A DNA stretch of 64,000 bases from Myxococcus qinghaiensis (GTDB taxonomy: Bacteria; Myxococcota; Myxococcia; Myxococcales; Myxococcaceae): positions 613,949 through 677,948 of the forward strand of contig NZ_JAKCFA010000001.1 in assembly GCF_024198215.1 (NCBI RefSeq), given 5' to 3'. The notes beneath the pieces were generated by a model, which saw only the letters and a list, made by a program, of their open reading frames with translations, was not told the DNA's origin and ran no database searches. The translations under genes and the position numbers were made by a program. Below are positions 25,888 through 36,251 of the stretch, piece by piece. How positions within the stretch are numbered: the stretch's first letter is position 1; the number at the start of each line of letters is the position of its first letter.

Positions 25888-28278
25888 ATGCCGCCGCTCA
25901 TGGCCAGGCAGGATGGCGCCAGCGAAGATCCCGACCGGGGGCGGCGCATTGGAAAGTACGAAATCCTCACCCGCCTCTCGATGGGAGGAATGGCGGAGCT
26001 GTTCCTCGCCTTCACCTCGGGGCCGGGCGGCTTTCGCAAGTTCGTCGCCGTCAAGCAGATCCTCCCGGACATCAAGAAGGACGAGCAGTTCGTCCAGATG
26101 TTCCTGGATGAGGCGCGAATCACGGCGGCGTTCTCGCACGCGAACATCGGGCAGGTGTTCGACCTGGGCGAGGACGGCGGCGAGCTGTACCTGGCCATGG
26201 AGTTCCTGCCCGGTCAGAACCTGGAGCAGGTGGTCAAGGCCGCCGCGCGCCAGCAGTACGCGTTGCCGCTCGGCTTCATCGGCCGGGTGATTCGCGATAC
26301 GTGCCTGGGGCTGCACTACGCGCACCACTTCACGGACCCCTCCGGGCGTCCCGTCTCGGTGGTGCATCGCGACGTGTCTCCGAAGAACGTGATGCTCACC
26401 TATGACGGCGTCGTCAAGGTGATCGACTTCGGCATCGCCAAGGCGCGCGGTCGGCTGGGGCGCACCCAGGTAGGCACGGTGAAGGGGACCAGCGGATACA
26501 TGTCCCCGGAGCAGGTGCGCGGCCACGGGATGGACGGCCGCAGTGACTTGTTCTCCGTGGGGGTGATGCTGCACGAGATGCTCACCGGCCAGCGGCTGTT
26601 CAACGGTCCGCACGAGGCCGCGGTGATGTTGCAGATTGTCGAGGCGAACGTCGTCTCGCCCCGCGCGGGCAACCCGGACATCCCGGAGGCGCTGGACGCG
26701 GTGGTGATGCGCGCGCTGTCGCGCGACGTGGCGCAGCGCTTCGCGAGCGGCCGGGAGATGGCGCGCGCCATCGAAGCGGCGCTGGGCCCGGAGCTGTTCG
26801 ACGAGGACGGCATCACCGAGGTGATGGGCGAGCTGTTCCAGGAGAAGCGCCAGAAGACGCGCACGCTGCTGGAGCTGGCCAGCAGCGCCGAGGACGCCCG
26901 TGTCAGCGAGGCGGCCGGCGCGCTGCAACAGGACGAAGTGGCCGAGCCCGGGGCCGCGACGCGGGTTCCCACGCCGCGCGCCAGGGCCGCGCCGTCAACG
27001 ACGGTGCAGTCCCGCACGGATGTGAGCAGCGCGCCCAAGCCGGTGCCGCAGCGGCGTCCGGCAGCGCTCTCGGACTCGGAGCAGTCCACGCGCGTGGGCG
27101 TCGGCAGTGCGCCCAAGCCCATGCCCCAGCGGCGTCCGGCCACGGCGATGGACCCGGAGCTTCCGACGCGCGCGGGTGCTGGCAGCGGGCCCAAGGCCGT
27201 GCCGCAGCGCAGGGGCGCTTCGGAGGCCAGCTCGGCGACGCCGCGCAAGCCCCGGCTTGCCCTGGAGTCGGGACTCTCTCGCACGCCCAGGCCCCGTCCC
27301 TCGGAGGCCGAGGAGGCAGGGGAGGATTCGGAGTCGCTCGACGAGCCGAGTGAGCTGTCGACGCAGCAGTTCCGCACGCGTCCTCCGCGTCCTGGCGCGG
27401 CCCAGGCGGGTGCCCGGAGTGGCGCGCGAGGCGCCGCGCGCGGTGGGCCCGAGCGCTCGGACACGCCCCGAGAGACGCCCGTGGCGAAGCCTCCCTCGCG
27501 CTGGATGGGGCGGCTGGTGCTGCTCCTGGTGCTGGGCGGCCTGGGCTATGCGGCGACGCTGCCCGCCGTCCGCGCGCAGTTCGCGCCCGCCCTCGACTCA
27601 GCGAAGGCCTGGGTGAAGGCGGAGATGGACTCGCAGCCCGCGAAGGACCCCGCGGAGGCAGCGCCCTGGCCGCCGCAGCAGAAGCCGGGACCTCCGCCGG
27701 GTTTCCCGGGCACGACGCCTCCGGTGGATCCGCGCCCGGGCGCGCAGGCCGCCATCCCCGAGCCCGCTCCCGACGAGCCGGAGATCGTCGAGAAGGCCCC
27801 GTCGCCAGAGCCCGCCGCTCCGCCCGCCGTGCGCACCGCGTCCGCCACGTCTGTGCGCAAGGGGAAGGACGCCGCGACGTCGCCGACCGGGAAGGGTGGG
27901 GCGGAGGCCTCCAGCAAGCCGACCCCGAGGCGCGTCGACAGCAAGGCGAAGGACGTGCCCGAGCCGGTCACCACCGTGACGCAGGAAGAAGACCTCACGA
28001 AGGTAATCGACACCAGCACGCCCAAGGGCGCCGCGGCGGCGGGCATGGGGTGGATCACCCTCTACACGGTGCCTCGGGCGGCCGTGTTCGACGGCGCCAC
28101 CCAGTTGGGTACTTCGCCGCTGCAGAAGTTCCCGCTGCCGGTGGGGACCTACACGTTGAGGCTGGTCGACCCCACGAACGCGGACGTGGTGAGCCGTCGG
28201 TTGTCGGCGCCCATCCGTCCCGGTGAGGTGACGAAGCTGCAGATTCGACTGGAGGACCTCCCTCTGTACAAGGAGTGA
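25888..28278 (+). CDS. Membrane Ser/Thr protein kinase with PEGA-like C-terminal domain
   Basis: 796 residues from ATG 25888. No strong ribosome site exists, so GTG 25870 or ATG 25900 remain possible. Kinase domain about 20-290: glycine loop LSMGGMAELFLA, VAVKQI, catalytic loop HRDVSPKN, DFG in VIDFGIAKA, SPE in GYMSPEQVRGHG. This is the HRDVSP kinase class abundant in myxobacteria. A low-complexity region (about 350-530) contains three copies of a SAPKPxPQRR-like unit. One transmembrane helix (about 542-560, LVLLLVLGGLGYAAT) is followed by a Pro-rich periplasmic linker and a C-terminal PEGA-like beta domain (about 725-790: LYTVPRAAVFDG, GTYTLRLVDP), which may bind envelope components. Upstream is a terminator-like hairpin (25823-25845). 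Confidence 0.9.
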   Translation: MPPLMARQDGASEDPDRGRRIGKYEILTRLSMGGMAELFLAFTSGPGGFRKFVAVKQILPDIKKDEQFVQMFLDEARITAAFSHANIGQVFDLGEDGGELYLAMEFLPGQNLEQVVKAAARQQYALPLGFIGRVIRDTCLGLHYAHHFTDPSGRPVSVVHRDVSPKNVMLTYDGVVKVIDFGIAKARGRLGRTQVGTVKGTSGYMSPEQVRGHGMDGRSDLFSVGVMLHEMLTGQRLFNGPHEAAVMLQIVEANVVSPRAGNPDIPEALDAVVMRALSRDVAQRFASGREMARAIEAALGPELFDEDGITEVMGELFQEKRQKTRTLLELASSAEDARVSEAAGALQQDEVAEPGAATRVPTPRARAAPSTTVQSRTDVSSAPKPVPQRRPAALSDSEQSTRVGVGSAPKPMPQRRPATAMDPELPTRAGAGSGPKAVPQRRGASEASSATPRKPRLALESGLSRTPRPRPSEAEEAGEDSESLDEPSELSTQQFRTRPPRPGAAQAGARSGARGAARGGPERSDTPRETPVAKPPSRWMGRLVLLLVLGGLGYAATLPAVRAQFAPALDSAKAWVKAEMDSQPAKDPAEAAPWPPQQKPGPPPGFPGTTPPVDPRPGAQAAIPEPAPDEPEIVEKAPSPEPAAPPAVRTASATSVRKGKDAATSPTGKGGAEASSKPTPRRVDSKAKDVPEPVTTVTQEEDLTKVIDTSTPKGAAAAGMGWITLYTVPRAAVFDGATQLGTSPLQKFPLPVGTYTLRLVDPTNADVVSRRLSAPIRPGEVTKLQIRLEDLPLYKE

Positions 28279-28287
28279 GCGCCGTCC

Positions 28288-28316
28288 TTGACGCTCCCGG
28301 ACCCCCTCACTAGGGT
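28288..28316 (+). promoter_or_regulatory. Sigma70-type promoter of glyQS
   Basis: TTGACG (28288-28293), an exactly 17-bp spacer, then TAGGGT (28311-28316). Transcription would start near 28323, giving a leader of about 40 nt before ATG 28363. It lies just after the kinase stop at 28278. Confidence 0.6.
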
Positions 28317-28362
28317 CTGCGGGTTCCTCCTTCGACGCACCGCGAGAAGGACACCCAAAGCT

Positions 28363-29344
<982 letters not shown>

Positions 29345-29355
<11 letters not shown>

Positions 29356-31450
29356 TCTGCTGCTGGAAATCGGCGCGGAGGAGATTCCCGCGTCGTTCAT
29401 CGGCCCCGCGCTGGAGGACCTGCGTCGCGTGCTGACGGAGCGCATGACGGAGGCGCGCCTGAAGCACGGAGAGGTGAGCGTCTACGGCACTCCCCGGCGG
29501 CTGGCGGTGTTGGTGCGGGACGTGGCGGACGCGGGCGAGGACGTGGTGAAGGAGGTGCTGGGGCCCAGCGCCAAGGCCGCGTTCGACGCCGAGGGCAAGC
29601 CCACCAAGGCGGCGGAGAAGTTCGCCGAGAGCCTCAAGCTGTCGGTGGACAAGCTGGGGCGCTCGCAGACGGCCAAGGGCGAGTACCTGTCCGCGCGCGT
29701 GGAGGAGAAGGGGCGCCCGGCGGCGGACACGCTGAAGGACGCGCTGCACGTCGCGGTGCACTCCATCAACTTCCGCAAGTCCATGCGCTGGGGTGACGTG
29801 GAGTCGTCCTTCGCGCGCCCGGTGCAGTGGCTGGTGGCGCTGCTGGGCGGGGACGTGATTCCCGTCGTCTTCGGCGACGTGAAGAGCGGCCGGACCACCC
29901 ATGGTCACCGGTTCCTCTCGCCCGGCGCCATCGAGCTGAAGGCGCCCGCGGACTACGAGGCCGCGCTGGCGAAGGCGAACGTCGTCGCGGACATCGCCAA
30001 GCGCCGCGCGCAACTGGTGGAGAAGCTGGCGGCGGCGGCGAAGGCGGCCGGCGGCAAGCTGCTGGAGGACGAGGGACTCGTCGATCAGGTGACGAACCTG
30101 GTGGAGCTGCCCAGCCCCGTCGTGGGGACGTTCGAGGAGCGGCACCTGGACCTGCCCCCGGAGGTACTGGTGCAGGAGATGAAGAGCCACCAGCGCTACT
30201 TCTCGCTGGTGGACGGGGCGGGGAAGCTCCTGCCCAAGTTCATCGCCGTCTCCAACACGCCCGTGCGCGACGAGCAGCTGAGCCTGCGCGGCTACCAGCG
30301 CGTGCTGCGCGCGCGTCTGGCGGACGGCCGGTTCTTCTACGACGAGGACCGCAAGACGCCGCTGATGGACCGCGTGGAGAAGCTGGGCCGCGTGGTGTGG
30401 CAGGGGCAGCTGGGCACGTATCTGGAGAAGGTCGAGCGCTTCCGCACGCTGGGCGTGTGGCTGGCGGTCCAGACGAAGCGGGCAGGGGAGAGCGCGACCA
30501 TTGAACGCGCCGCCACGCTGGCCAAGGCGGACCTGGTCACCGGCATGGTGGGCGAGTTCCCGGAGCTCCAGGGCGTCATGGGCCGCGAGTACGCGCGCGC
30601 CAGTGGCGAGCCGGAGGCGGTGGCCCAGGCCATCTTCGAGCACTACCTGCCTCGCGGCGCCGAGGACGCGCTGCCCACGCAGGACGCGGGCGCGCTCATC
30701 GGCATCGCGGACCGGCTGGACTCGCTGTGCGGCATCTTCGCCATCGGCAAGGCGCCCAGCGGCGCGGCGGACCCGTTCGGGTTGCGCCGGGCGTGCATCG
30801 CCATCATCCGGCTGGTGCTGGGGCGGGGCTACCGCTTCAGCCTGGCGGCCGCGGTGGACGAGGCGCTGCGGCTGCTCGCGCCCAAGCTGGCCAACGTCAA
30901 GCGCAAGGCCGGTGACGCCGCGCCCCGTGAGCAGGTGCTGGAGTTCTTCCGGGGGCGCCTCAAGTCCCTGTGGGGTGAGCAGCACCGCACGGACGTGGTG
31001 GAGGCGGTGCTGGCGGCCGGGTTCGACGACCTCGTCGCCGCGCACAAGCGCCTGGAGGCGCTGAGCCTCATCGTCGGGCGCGCGGACTTCCAGCCCCTGG
31101 CCGTGGCCTTCAAGCGCGTGGTCAACATCGTGGAGAAGCAGGGCCGCGACGTGGCGGGCGGGCAGACGCAGGCCCAGAAGCTGGTGGACGACGCCGAGCG
31201 TCAGCTCCACTCCGCCTTCACCCAGGCCCGTACTGCCGTGGCGGGGTTCGTCCAGTCGGACGACTTCTCCGGCGCCCTGAAGGAGATCACCGGCCTGAAG
31301 CCCGCCGTGGACACCTTCTTCGACAAGGTGATGGTGATGGCCGAGGACAAGGAGCTGCGGGAGAACCGCATCCGGCTCCTCGTGGAGATTGGCGCCCTGT
31401 TCAACCAGGTGGCCGACTTCTCGAAGATCCAGGCCGAAGCCGCCGCCTGA
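29345..31450 (+). CDS. glyS: Glycyl-tRNA synthetase beta subunit
   Basis: 701 residues, starting at GTG 29345 inside the end of glyQ; the start is fixed by the family N-terminus ([17 protein letters not shown]). The beta subunit binds tRNA-Gly and is needed for charging. Conserved segments include [50 protein letters not shown] and [15 protein letters not shown]; a DALR-like anticodon-binding region is at the C-terminus. Normal length for the family. GC-rich inverted repeats follow the stop. Confidence 0.97.
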
Positions 31451-31473
31451 CGGCCGTCCCGAGGTTGCCTGCT

Positions 31474-31501
31474 CCCCGGGGGATGAAGCACGTCCCCGGG
31501 G
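31474..31501 (+). terminator. GC-rich inverted repeat after glyS
   Basis: Two copies of CCCCGGGG (31474-31481 and 31494-31501), self-complementary and able to pair with each other across 12 nt, 24 bp beyond the glyS stop. A further GGGGCC/GGCCCC pair follows at about 31540-31575. No T tract. Confidence 0.4.
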
Positions 31502-31553
31502 GCGCCGGTTCGTCGGTTTGCGGGCTCCCGGGAATGCAGGGGCCCCTTTCCGG

Positions 31554-31582
31554 TTGCCCGGGGGGAGGCCCCTTCCTACACT
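31554..31582 (+). promoter_or_regulatory. Candidate promoter of the lipoprotein pair
   Basis: TTGCCC (31554-31559), 17-bp spacer, TACACT (31577-31582). The predicted start of transcription is only about 6-7 nt before ATG 31596, and no Shine-Dalgarno is present, so the leader would be almost absent. Confidence 0.5.
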
Positions 31583-31595
31583 CCGCCCCCCTCTG

Positions 31596-33062
31596 ATGCG
31601 CGCCTACCTTGTCACCTCCGTGCTGCTGCTCGTGTCGTGTTCCGTCGACTCCGAGCCGAAGCCTCCGCCGTCCACTCGCCTCGTCTATCCGAGCGGTGTC
31701 GCCTTCTGGCGCCCCGAGGCCACCACTTCCACGAATGGATTTTTGTACGTGGCGGGGGCGAACTTCGACAAGTGCTACGGCTCCGGCGCGGTGACGGCGC
31801 TGGACCTCGACGCCCTGGGCCTGCGGCCCTTCGGCAAGGACTTCACCGACGCCGCGGAGGTGGAAGCCTTCCCCGCGCGCATCACCGACCTGCACGTGAC
31901 GGAGCCAGCCTTCGTCTTCATCGACAGCTTCGCGGGTGAGATGGCGCTGTGGAGTCCGCCCGGCCGCCCACCCCGGCTGTTCATCCCGACGCGCGACGAA
32001 AGCAGCTTCCTCCAGGTCATCGACGTGTCGGATGACGGCGCGAACCTGAGCTGTGAGCAGGGTGGTGGCGGACGCGACTGCCGGGTGGATGCCCTGTCGC
32101 TGGTGGGCGTCCCGGGGTCGTCGAAGGACGGCGTGCCCGGCGCCCCGTCCCCCATGGGCGTCGCCGTGGAGCGCACCAACCCGGACGCCCGGGTGTGGGT
32201 GACGCACACGGAGCTGGTGGGCCCGCCCACCGCCGAGTCCCAGAGCGAGCTCCAGTCGTACCTGGTCGACCTTCCCGCCTCGGCGCCCGACCGCGCGGAG
32301 CTGAGCACGTCCAGCTTCGTCCCGCTGGGCGTCAACGGGCTTCTGGCGGGCGCGGCGCACTCGGTGGCCATCGGCGGCCGGTACCTCTACGCCTCCGGGC
32401 GCAACTCCTCCACGAACCAGCTGGGGGCGCTCGCCGCCAGCTACGTGTTGAGGCTGGTGGACCGCACGAATACCGAGCGGGTGCTCGAGTCCGACCTGCG
32501 GGCCATCTACTCCATCCGCGAGGCGCGCGGCATCGCGGTGGCCCCGCTGATGATGCGCGACAACCCCACGCAGGTGGACCCCAACCGCGAGCGCGTCTAC
32601 CTGCTGGCGCGTGGCCCTGACACGCTGCTCGTGCTCGACATCGAGAACGCGCTGTCGGACCTGCCCACGCTGCGGGTGGTGTCCGCGCAGTCGCTGCCGG
32701 AGGGCGCCAGCGAGCTGGAGGTCATCAACCGCGGGCCGGGCCGGGGCAGCCTGGTGGCGGTGACGGGCAGCGGCGACGAGGCCGTCTCCATCTACGACGA
32801 AGAGGTGGGGCAGCTCGTCGCCCAGGTGCTCGTGGGAGAGCAGGACCCGGCCCAGCCCAGCCAGCCCTTCGGGCTGACGGCGGACGTGCGAAACAACGCG
32901 GCGCGCCTGTTCGCGACGACGTTTGGCGACGGCCGTGTCGCCGTCATCGATATTCCCAACCTCGACCGGCCGCAGGATGCGCGGCGGGTCGCCCTGCTCG
33001 GCGTGCAGCAGCTCCGCGACACGCGGCAGGGCACCAGTGTGTGTCAGGAGTCCTCGCCGTGA
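31596..33062 (+). CDS. Lipoprotein with beta-propeller-like repeats
   Basis: 488 residues from ATG 31596, which starts a lipoprotein signal peptide (MRAYLVTSVLLLVSC, lipobox LVSC, Cys 15). The longer open frame upstream lacks any signal. The mature protein has repeated strand patterns with Tyr/Val/Asp motifs of surface beta-propellers (for example YLYASGRNSSTNQLGALAAS, VYLLARGPDTLLVLDIENAL, LFATTFGDGRVAVIDIPNL), resembling YVTN/NHL-type repeats. It is presumably anchored in the outer membrane or periplasm. It ends in a GTGA overlap with the next lipoprotein gene, so the two are co-expressed. Function unknown. Confidence 0.82.
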   Translation: MRAYLVTSVLLLVSCSVDSEPKPPPSTRLVYPSGVAFWRPEATTSTNGFLYVAGANFDKCYGSGAVTALDLDALGLRPFGKDFTDAAEVEAFPARITDLHVTEPAFVFIDSFAGEMALWSPPGRPPRLFIPTRDESSFLQVIDVSDDGANLSCEQGGGGRDCRVDALSLVGVPGSSKDGVPGAPSPMGVAVERTNPDARVWVTHTELVGPPTAESQSELQSYLVDLPASAPDRAELSTSSFVPLGVNGLLAGAAHSVAIGGRYLYASGRNSSTNQLGALAASYVLRLVDRTNTERVLESDLRAIYSIREARGIAVAPLMMRDNPTQVDPNRERVYLLARGPDTLLVLDIENALSDLPTLRVVSAQSLPEGASELEVINRGPGRGSLVAVTGSGDEAVSIYDEEVGQLVAQVLVGEQDPAQPSQPFGLTADVRNNAARLFATTFGDGRVAVIDIPNLDRPQDARRVALLGVQQLRDTRQGTSVCQESSP

Positions 33063-35218
33063 AGCGCGCAACCCTCACCGTCCTCGTCGCGTGCGCCGGG
33101 CTGACCGTCGGTTGCTCCGACACCCAGGCCACGACGGGCTTCGCCGGACTGTCCGGCACCTATGACCTGACCCTCGTCGGCGACCTGGTCTTCGTCACGT
33201 CCTCGGACCGTGACGAGCTCCAGGTGCTGGACCTGGCGGCCAACCCCAAGCAGTTCATCTCCGCGCCCAACCCGCTCCAGACGCTGGCCATCCCGGTGCT
33301 GGACCGGCCGGACTCGCTCACGCACGACGTGGGCTTCAAGGCGGACGGCTCGGAGCTTCCGGGGCCGTATGTCTACGCGCGCAGCGCCGGCGCCTCGCAG
33401 ATCTCCGTGGTGGCCGCCGCCCGTGAGCGGCTGGTGCAGATGCAGCGGTTCACCGGACGCAGCCTGGTGACGGCCTTCGCGGCCCGCTCGCCAGACGTGC
33501 GCCCCGAGGGCGAGCCGCCCGCGCCGAGCGTGCTCTACTACGCCATCCAGGACCCCGACGCGCTCCTGGACACGGACACTGGCGGGGCGCGCATCGAGCG
33601 CCAGCTGGTGCCAGGCCCCGAGGCGCTCGAGGCCGGAGAGGTCGCTCCGCCCTCGGTGACGTTGTTCTGTCTCCAGGTGGGAGAGTCCGTCCAGGCGATG
33701 ACGGTGCTGCCCGGCAACCAGCTCGTGGTGGCCACGCGGCAGGCGTCCGGGCAGGCCGGGCGCACGCTGGTGGTGACGGACACGAATCCGACGGTGAGCG
33801 CGGACTGCCTCACGCCCTCAGCGGCGACGCGGGATTTGTCCGCGGGCTTCGACAACACGCCCGTGCGCTTCGTGGTCTCCCATCCTCGCGTGGTGCTCCG
33901 GCAGGACGACCCGTCGACTACGACCGTGAACGAGTTCGCCGAGATGCTCGCGGGTCAGTTCGTCTATGGCATCAAGGACGAGGTCGCCTGTGGCGGAGCG
34001 CCGGAGTGCACCGGCGTGCTCGCGGTGGACACGGCCACGGGCTTGCGCGCCGTGGACCTGAGCGGCGCGCCCATGTTCCCCATCCGTCCCCCGGACGGCC
34101 TGCCCACGGGCCTGGCGCTCGTCCCGAGCGCGAACCTGCAGTTCATCGTCATTGGCGAGGGCGGCACGGTGGTGACGAACGCCGTCGGCTCGGTGCCGCT
34201 GCTCGGCGTGCTGCCCTCGTCCAACGGCACCATCACCATGTTCTCCGCGGGAGACCGGCGTCACTTCGACCTGGACGCGCGCAAGGCGTTCTTCACCGCG
34301 GTGGCCCGCAACGCGTCGGAGGAGGCGATCGACATCGGCAACGTGGCCACGCTCGTCGACGTGTCGCAGACCCAGAGCTACCCGTGCGATCCGGCAAACC
34401 CCACCGGGCCCAGGACCGACGACCAGAAGGGCCTCTTCGAGGGCTCGGTGCCGGACGGCATCTTCCGCTTCGTCTACCAGGGCGCGTTCCCCGGGATGAT
34501 CGACCTGCAGCGTGACCTGTCGACGCCGACGACCTTCGAGGTCCCCCAGGCCGCCGAGGCCAGCCGGCAGGTGAGGGTAGGGGACGCCATCGTCCTGGCC
34601 AGCCTGGACATCCTCTGCACGACGGACCTGATCGTGTCGTCGATCCAGCCCGCGGCGGAAGCGGGGAAGGTGCGGTTGGAGACGCTCACCGCCATTCCGG
34701 AGAGCTGCTCGCAGCTGCCGCTCTTCACGGTGCGTGCGTTGGGAGACCAGCCCTTCCTGCTGGTGGACCAGAACGGCACCCTGCTGTCCCGAGACGTGAC
34801 CGGCGTCGGCTCCGGATATGAGATTCCGACGGCCTACTCCTTCCACCCGACGGACTTCCTGTCGACGACGTCGCTGCTGGGCTGCGCCTCCGGCGCACTG
34901 ACGGTGCCCCTCTATCCGTCGACGCCGCCTCCCGTGCGCCTGCGCGCGGAACCCATCCAGAGCCTCACCCGAGGCGACCGCTACGTGGTGACGGTGGGCT
35001 CGGGCGTCGCCACCTACGTCGCCGGAGTGGATACCTCCAACAACTCGGGAGCGGCGCTGCAGTTCTACACGCTGCCCGGGCCGGTGGCGGCCTCCCAGGC
35101 AGGCGGCACGGGGCTGGCCTACATCGCCTACCCCTCCGCTGATGGAATTCTACAGGTAAACCTGGAGCTGCTCTTCCCCAACGCCCTCAACGCCCAGGCC
35201 CTGGTGAGGCTCGACTAA
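33059..35218 (+). CDS. Lipoprotein, large, beta-propeller-like N-terminal part
   Basis: 719 residues from GTG 33059, with AGGAG about 9 nt before it and the GTG overlapping the TGA of the preceding gene. Signal peptide with lipobox TVGC (Cys near 19). The first 400 residues have strand patterns like those of the preceding lipoprotein (TYDLTLVGDLVFVTSSDRDE and GVLAVDTATGLRAVDLSG), so a propeller is plausible; the rest is beta-rich without a recognised domain. Several Cys pairs suggest disulfides. Its partner is the upstream lipoprotein. The FHA/Tad locus begins 64 bp downstream after its own promoter, so a role in that apparatus is possible but unproven. Confidence 0.82.
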   Translation: MKRATLTVLVACAGLTVGCSDTQATTGFAGLSGTYDLTLVGDLVFVTSSDRDELQVLDLAANPKQFISAPNPLQTLAIPVLDRPDSLTHDVGFKADGSELPGPYVYARSAGASQISVVAAARERLVQMQRFTGRSLVTAFAARSPDVRPEGEPPAPSVLYYAIQDPDALLDTDTGGARIERQLVPGPEALEAGEVAPPSVTLFCLQVGESVQAMTVLPGNQLVVATRQASGQAGRTLVVTDTNPTVSADCLTPSAATRDLSAGFDNTPVRFVVSHPRVVLRQDDPSTTTVNEFAEMLAGQFVYGIKDEVACGGAPECTGVLAVDTATGLRAVDLSGAPMFPIRPPDGLPTGLALVPSANLQFIVIGEGGTVVTNAVGSVPLLGVLPSSNGTITMFSAGDRRHFDLDARKAFFTAVARNASEEAIDIGNVATLVDVSQTQSYPCDPANPTGPRTDDQKGLFEGSVPDGIFRFVYQGAFPGMIDLQRDLSTPTTFEVPQAAEASRQVRVGDAIVLASLDILCTTDLIVSSIQPAAEAGKVRLETLTAIPESCSQLPLFTVRALGDQPFLLVDQNGTLLSRDVTGVGSGYEIPTAYSFHPTDFLSTTSLLGCASGALTVPLYPSTPPPVRLRAEPIQSLTRGDRYVVTVGSGVATYVAGVDTSNNSGAALQFYTLPGPVAASQAGGTGLAYIAYPSADGILQVNLELLFPNALNAQALVRLD

Positions 35219-35248
35219 TTGGGCGTGGCCTGGGGTGTCTGATAGAGT
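35219..35248 (+). promoter_or_regulatory. Candidate promoter of the FHA/Tad locus
   Basis: TTGGGC (35219-35224), 18-bp spacer, TAGAGT (35243-35248). It begins directly after the preceding stop codon; the first FHA gene starts 33 bp further on. Confidence 0.45.
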
Positions 35249-35281
35249 CCGGGTCATCCTGTACCGTCCGAGTCAAGACCG

Positions 35282-36148
35282 ATGATCGATCAGAACTCAC
35301 GCCCCGCCCGCAAGGTCGGAATCGCCGACCACTTGTGGGACACGTACGAAGAGATGGCCCAGCAGATGGGCTCGGACCGCGATGCGCTGATCAACCAGGC
35401 GCTCTTCATGTTCGCGCGTCTGAACGGCTTCATCGAGGCACGCTCCCGAGCGGAGGCGCACGCCGCGCCCGCCGCCGTGGCCGCGCCCGCGCGTCCGGCC
35501 CCCGTCTCCGCGGCTCCCGCTCCCCGTGCCTCCGCTCCTCCAGTGCTGGCGCCCGCGCCCGCTCCGAAGGCGGAGCCGCCTCCCCCGCCTCGTCCCGGTG
35601 GCCGCTCGGCCGCCGCGGAGGAGCGCGCTTCCGCCAACGGCCTGGACAACGACCCGGTGCGCCGCGAGGTGGCCGAGCGCGTCCTGGAGACGGCCGCGGA
35701 GCTGGAGCGCCTCATCAAGGGCAAGAACGAGCCGCCCCCTCCCAACGACGACATGGTCGAGGAGGATGAGGAGCCCCTGCCCGATCAGGACGACCCGGGG
35801 CTCGAGGACGAGCAGGCCGAGCCCGAGGAGGAGGAGCAGGTCGACGAGCTCCCCGAGGAGGACGAGGGCTCCGCCCTGTACCTCGTCACGGAGTCGGGAG
35901 ACCAGGAGCGCATCATCAAGGAGCGCTTCGTCATCGGCCGCGGCAAGCACTGCGACTTCGTCATCAACTCCGGGAAGGTCTCCCGCGAGCACGCCGTCAT
36001 CTCCCAGGAAGGCCACGATTGGATCATCGAGGACCTGGGCTCCTCCAACGGCACCTGGTTCAACAAGCAGCGAATCAAGCGCCGGAAGATTGAAGACGGG
36101 GACGAGTACTTCATCTGCAGCGAGAAGATCCGCCTCGTGGTCCGGTGA
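35282..36148 (+). CDS. Ribbon-helix-helix-like / FHA fusion protein
   Basis: 288 residues. The first 45 residues (KVGIADHLWDTYEEMAQQMG then ALINQALFMFARLNGF) match the strand-helix-helix layout of a ribbon-helix-helix (CopG/Arc-like) DNA-binding domain. A Pro/Ala-rich linker (60-115) and an acidic stretch (about 155-195) follow, then a C-terminal FHA domain (about 200-285: ERFVIGRGKHCDFVINSGKVSREHAVI, LGSSNGTW). The FHA residues that bind phosphothreonine (Arg of GRG, Ser-Arg-x-His, Ser-Asn-Gly) are all present. It could be a DNA-binding regulator controlled by a phosphothreonine ligand. It is the first of five genes of a Tad-like locus. Two hairpins follow the stop. Confidence 0.82.
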   Translation: MIDQNSRPARKVGIADHLWDTYEEMAQQMGSDRDALINQALFMFARLNGFIEARSRAEAHAAPAAVAAPARPAPVSAAPAPRASAPPVLAPAPAPKAEPPPPPRPGGRSAAAEERASANGLDNDPVRREVAERVLETAAELERLIKGKNEPPPPNDDMVEEDEEPLPDQDDPGLEDEQAEPEEEEQVDELPEEDEGSALYLVTESGDQERIIKERFVIGRGKHCDFVINSGKVSREHAVISQEGHDWIIEDLGSSNGTWFNKQRIKRRKIEDGDEYFICSEKIRLVVR

Positions 36149-36196
36149 GTGGACCCCGTCTTCCGGGGCGACCCGCTGTTCGCCAATTGACGGCCT

Positions 36197-36229
36197 CCAG
36201 GCGTCCCTGGTTTGATACCGGACGCCTGG
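36197..36229 (+). terminator. Strong hairpin between the RHH-FHA gene and the prepilin peptidase gene
   Basis: CCAGGCGTCC (36197-36206) and GGACGCCTGG (36220-36229) pair perfectly over 10 bp with a 13-nt loop. A smaller stem, CCCCG/CGGGG, precedes it at about 36159-36173. No T tract. It may terminate the first gene or modulate read-through into the prepilin peptidase. Confidence 0.45.
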
Positions 36230-36251
36230 ACGCGAATGGGACAGGCGACGG

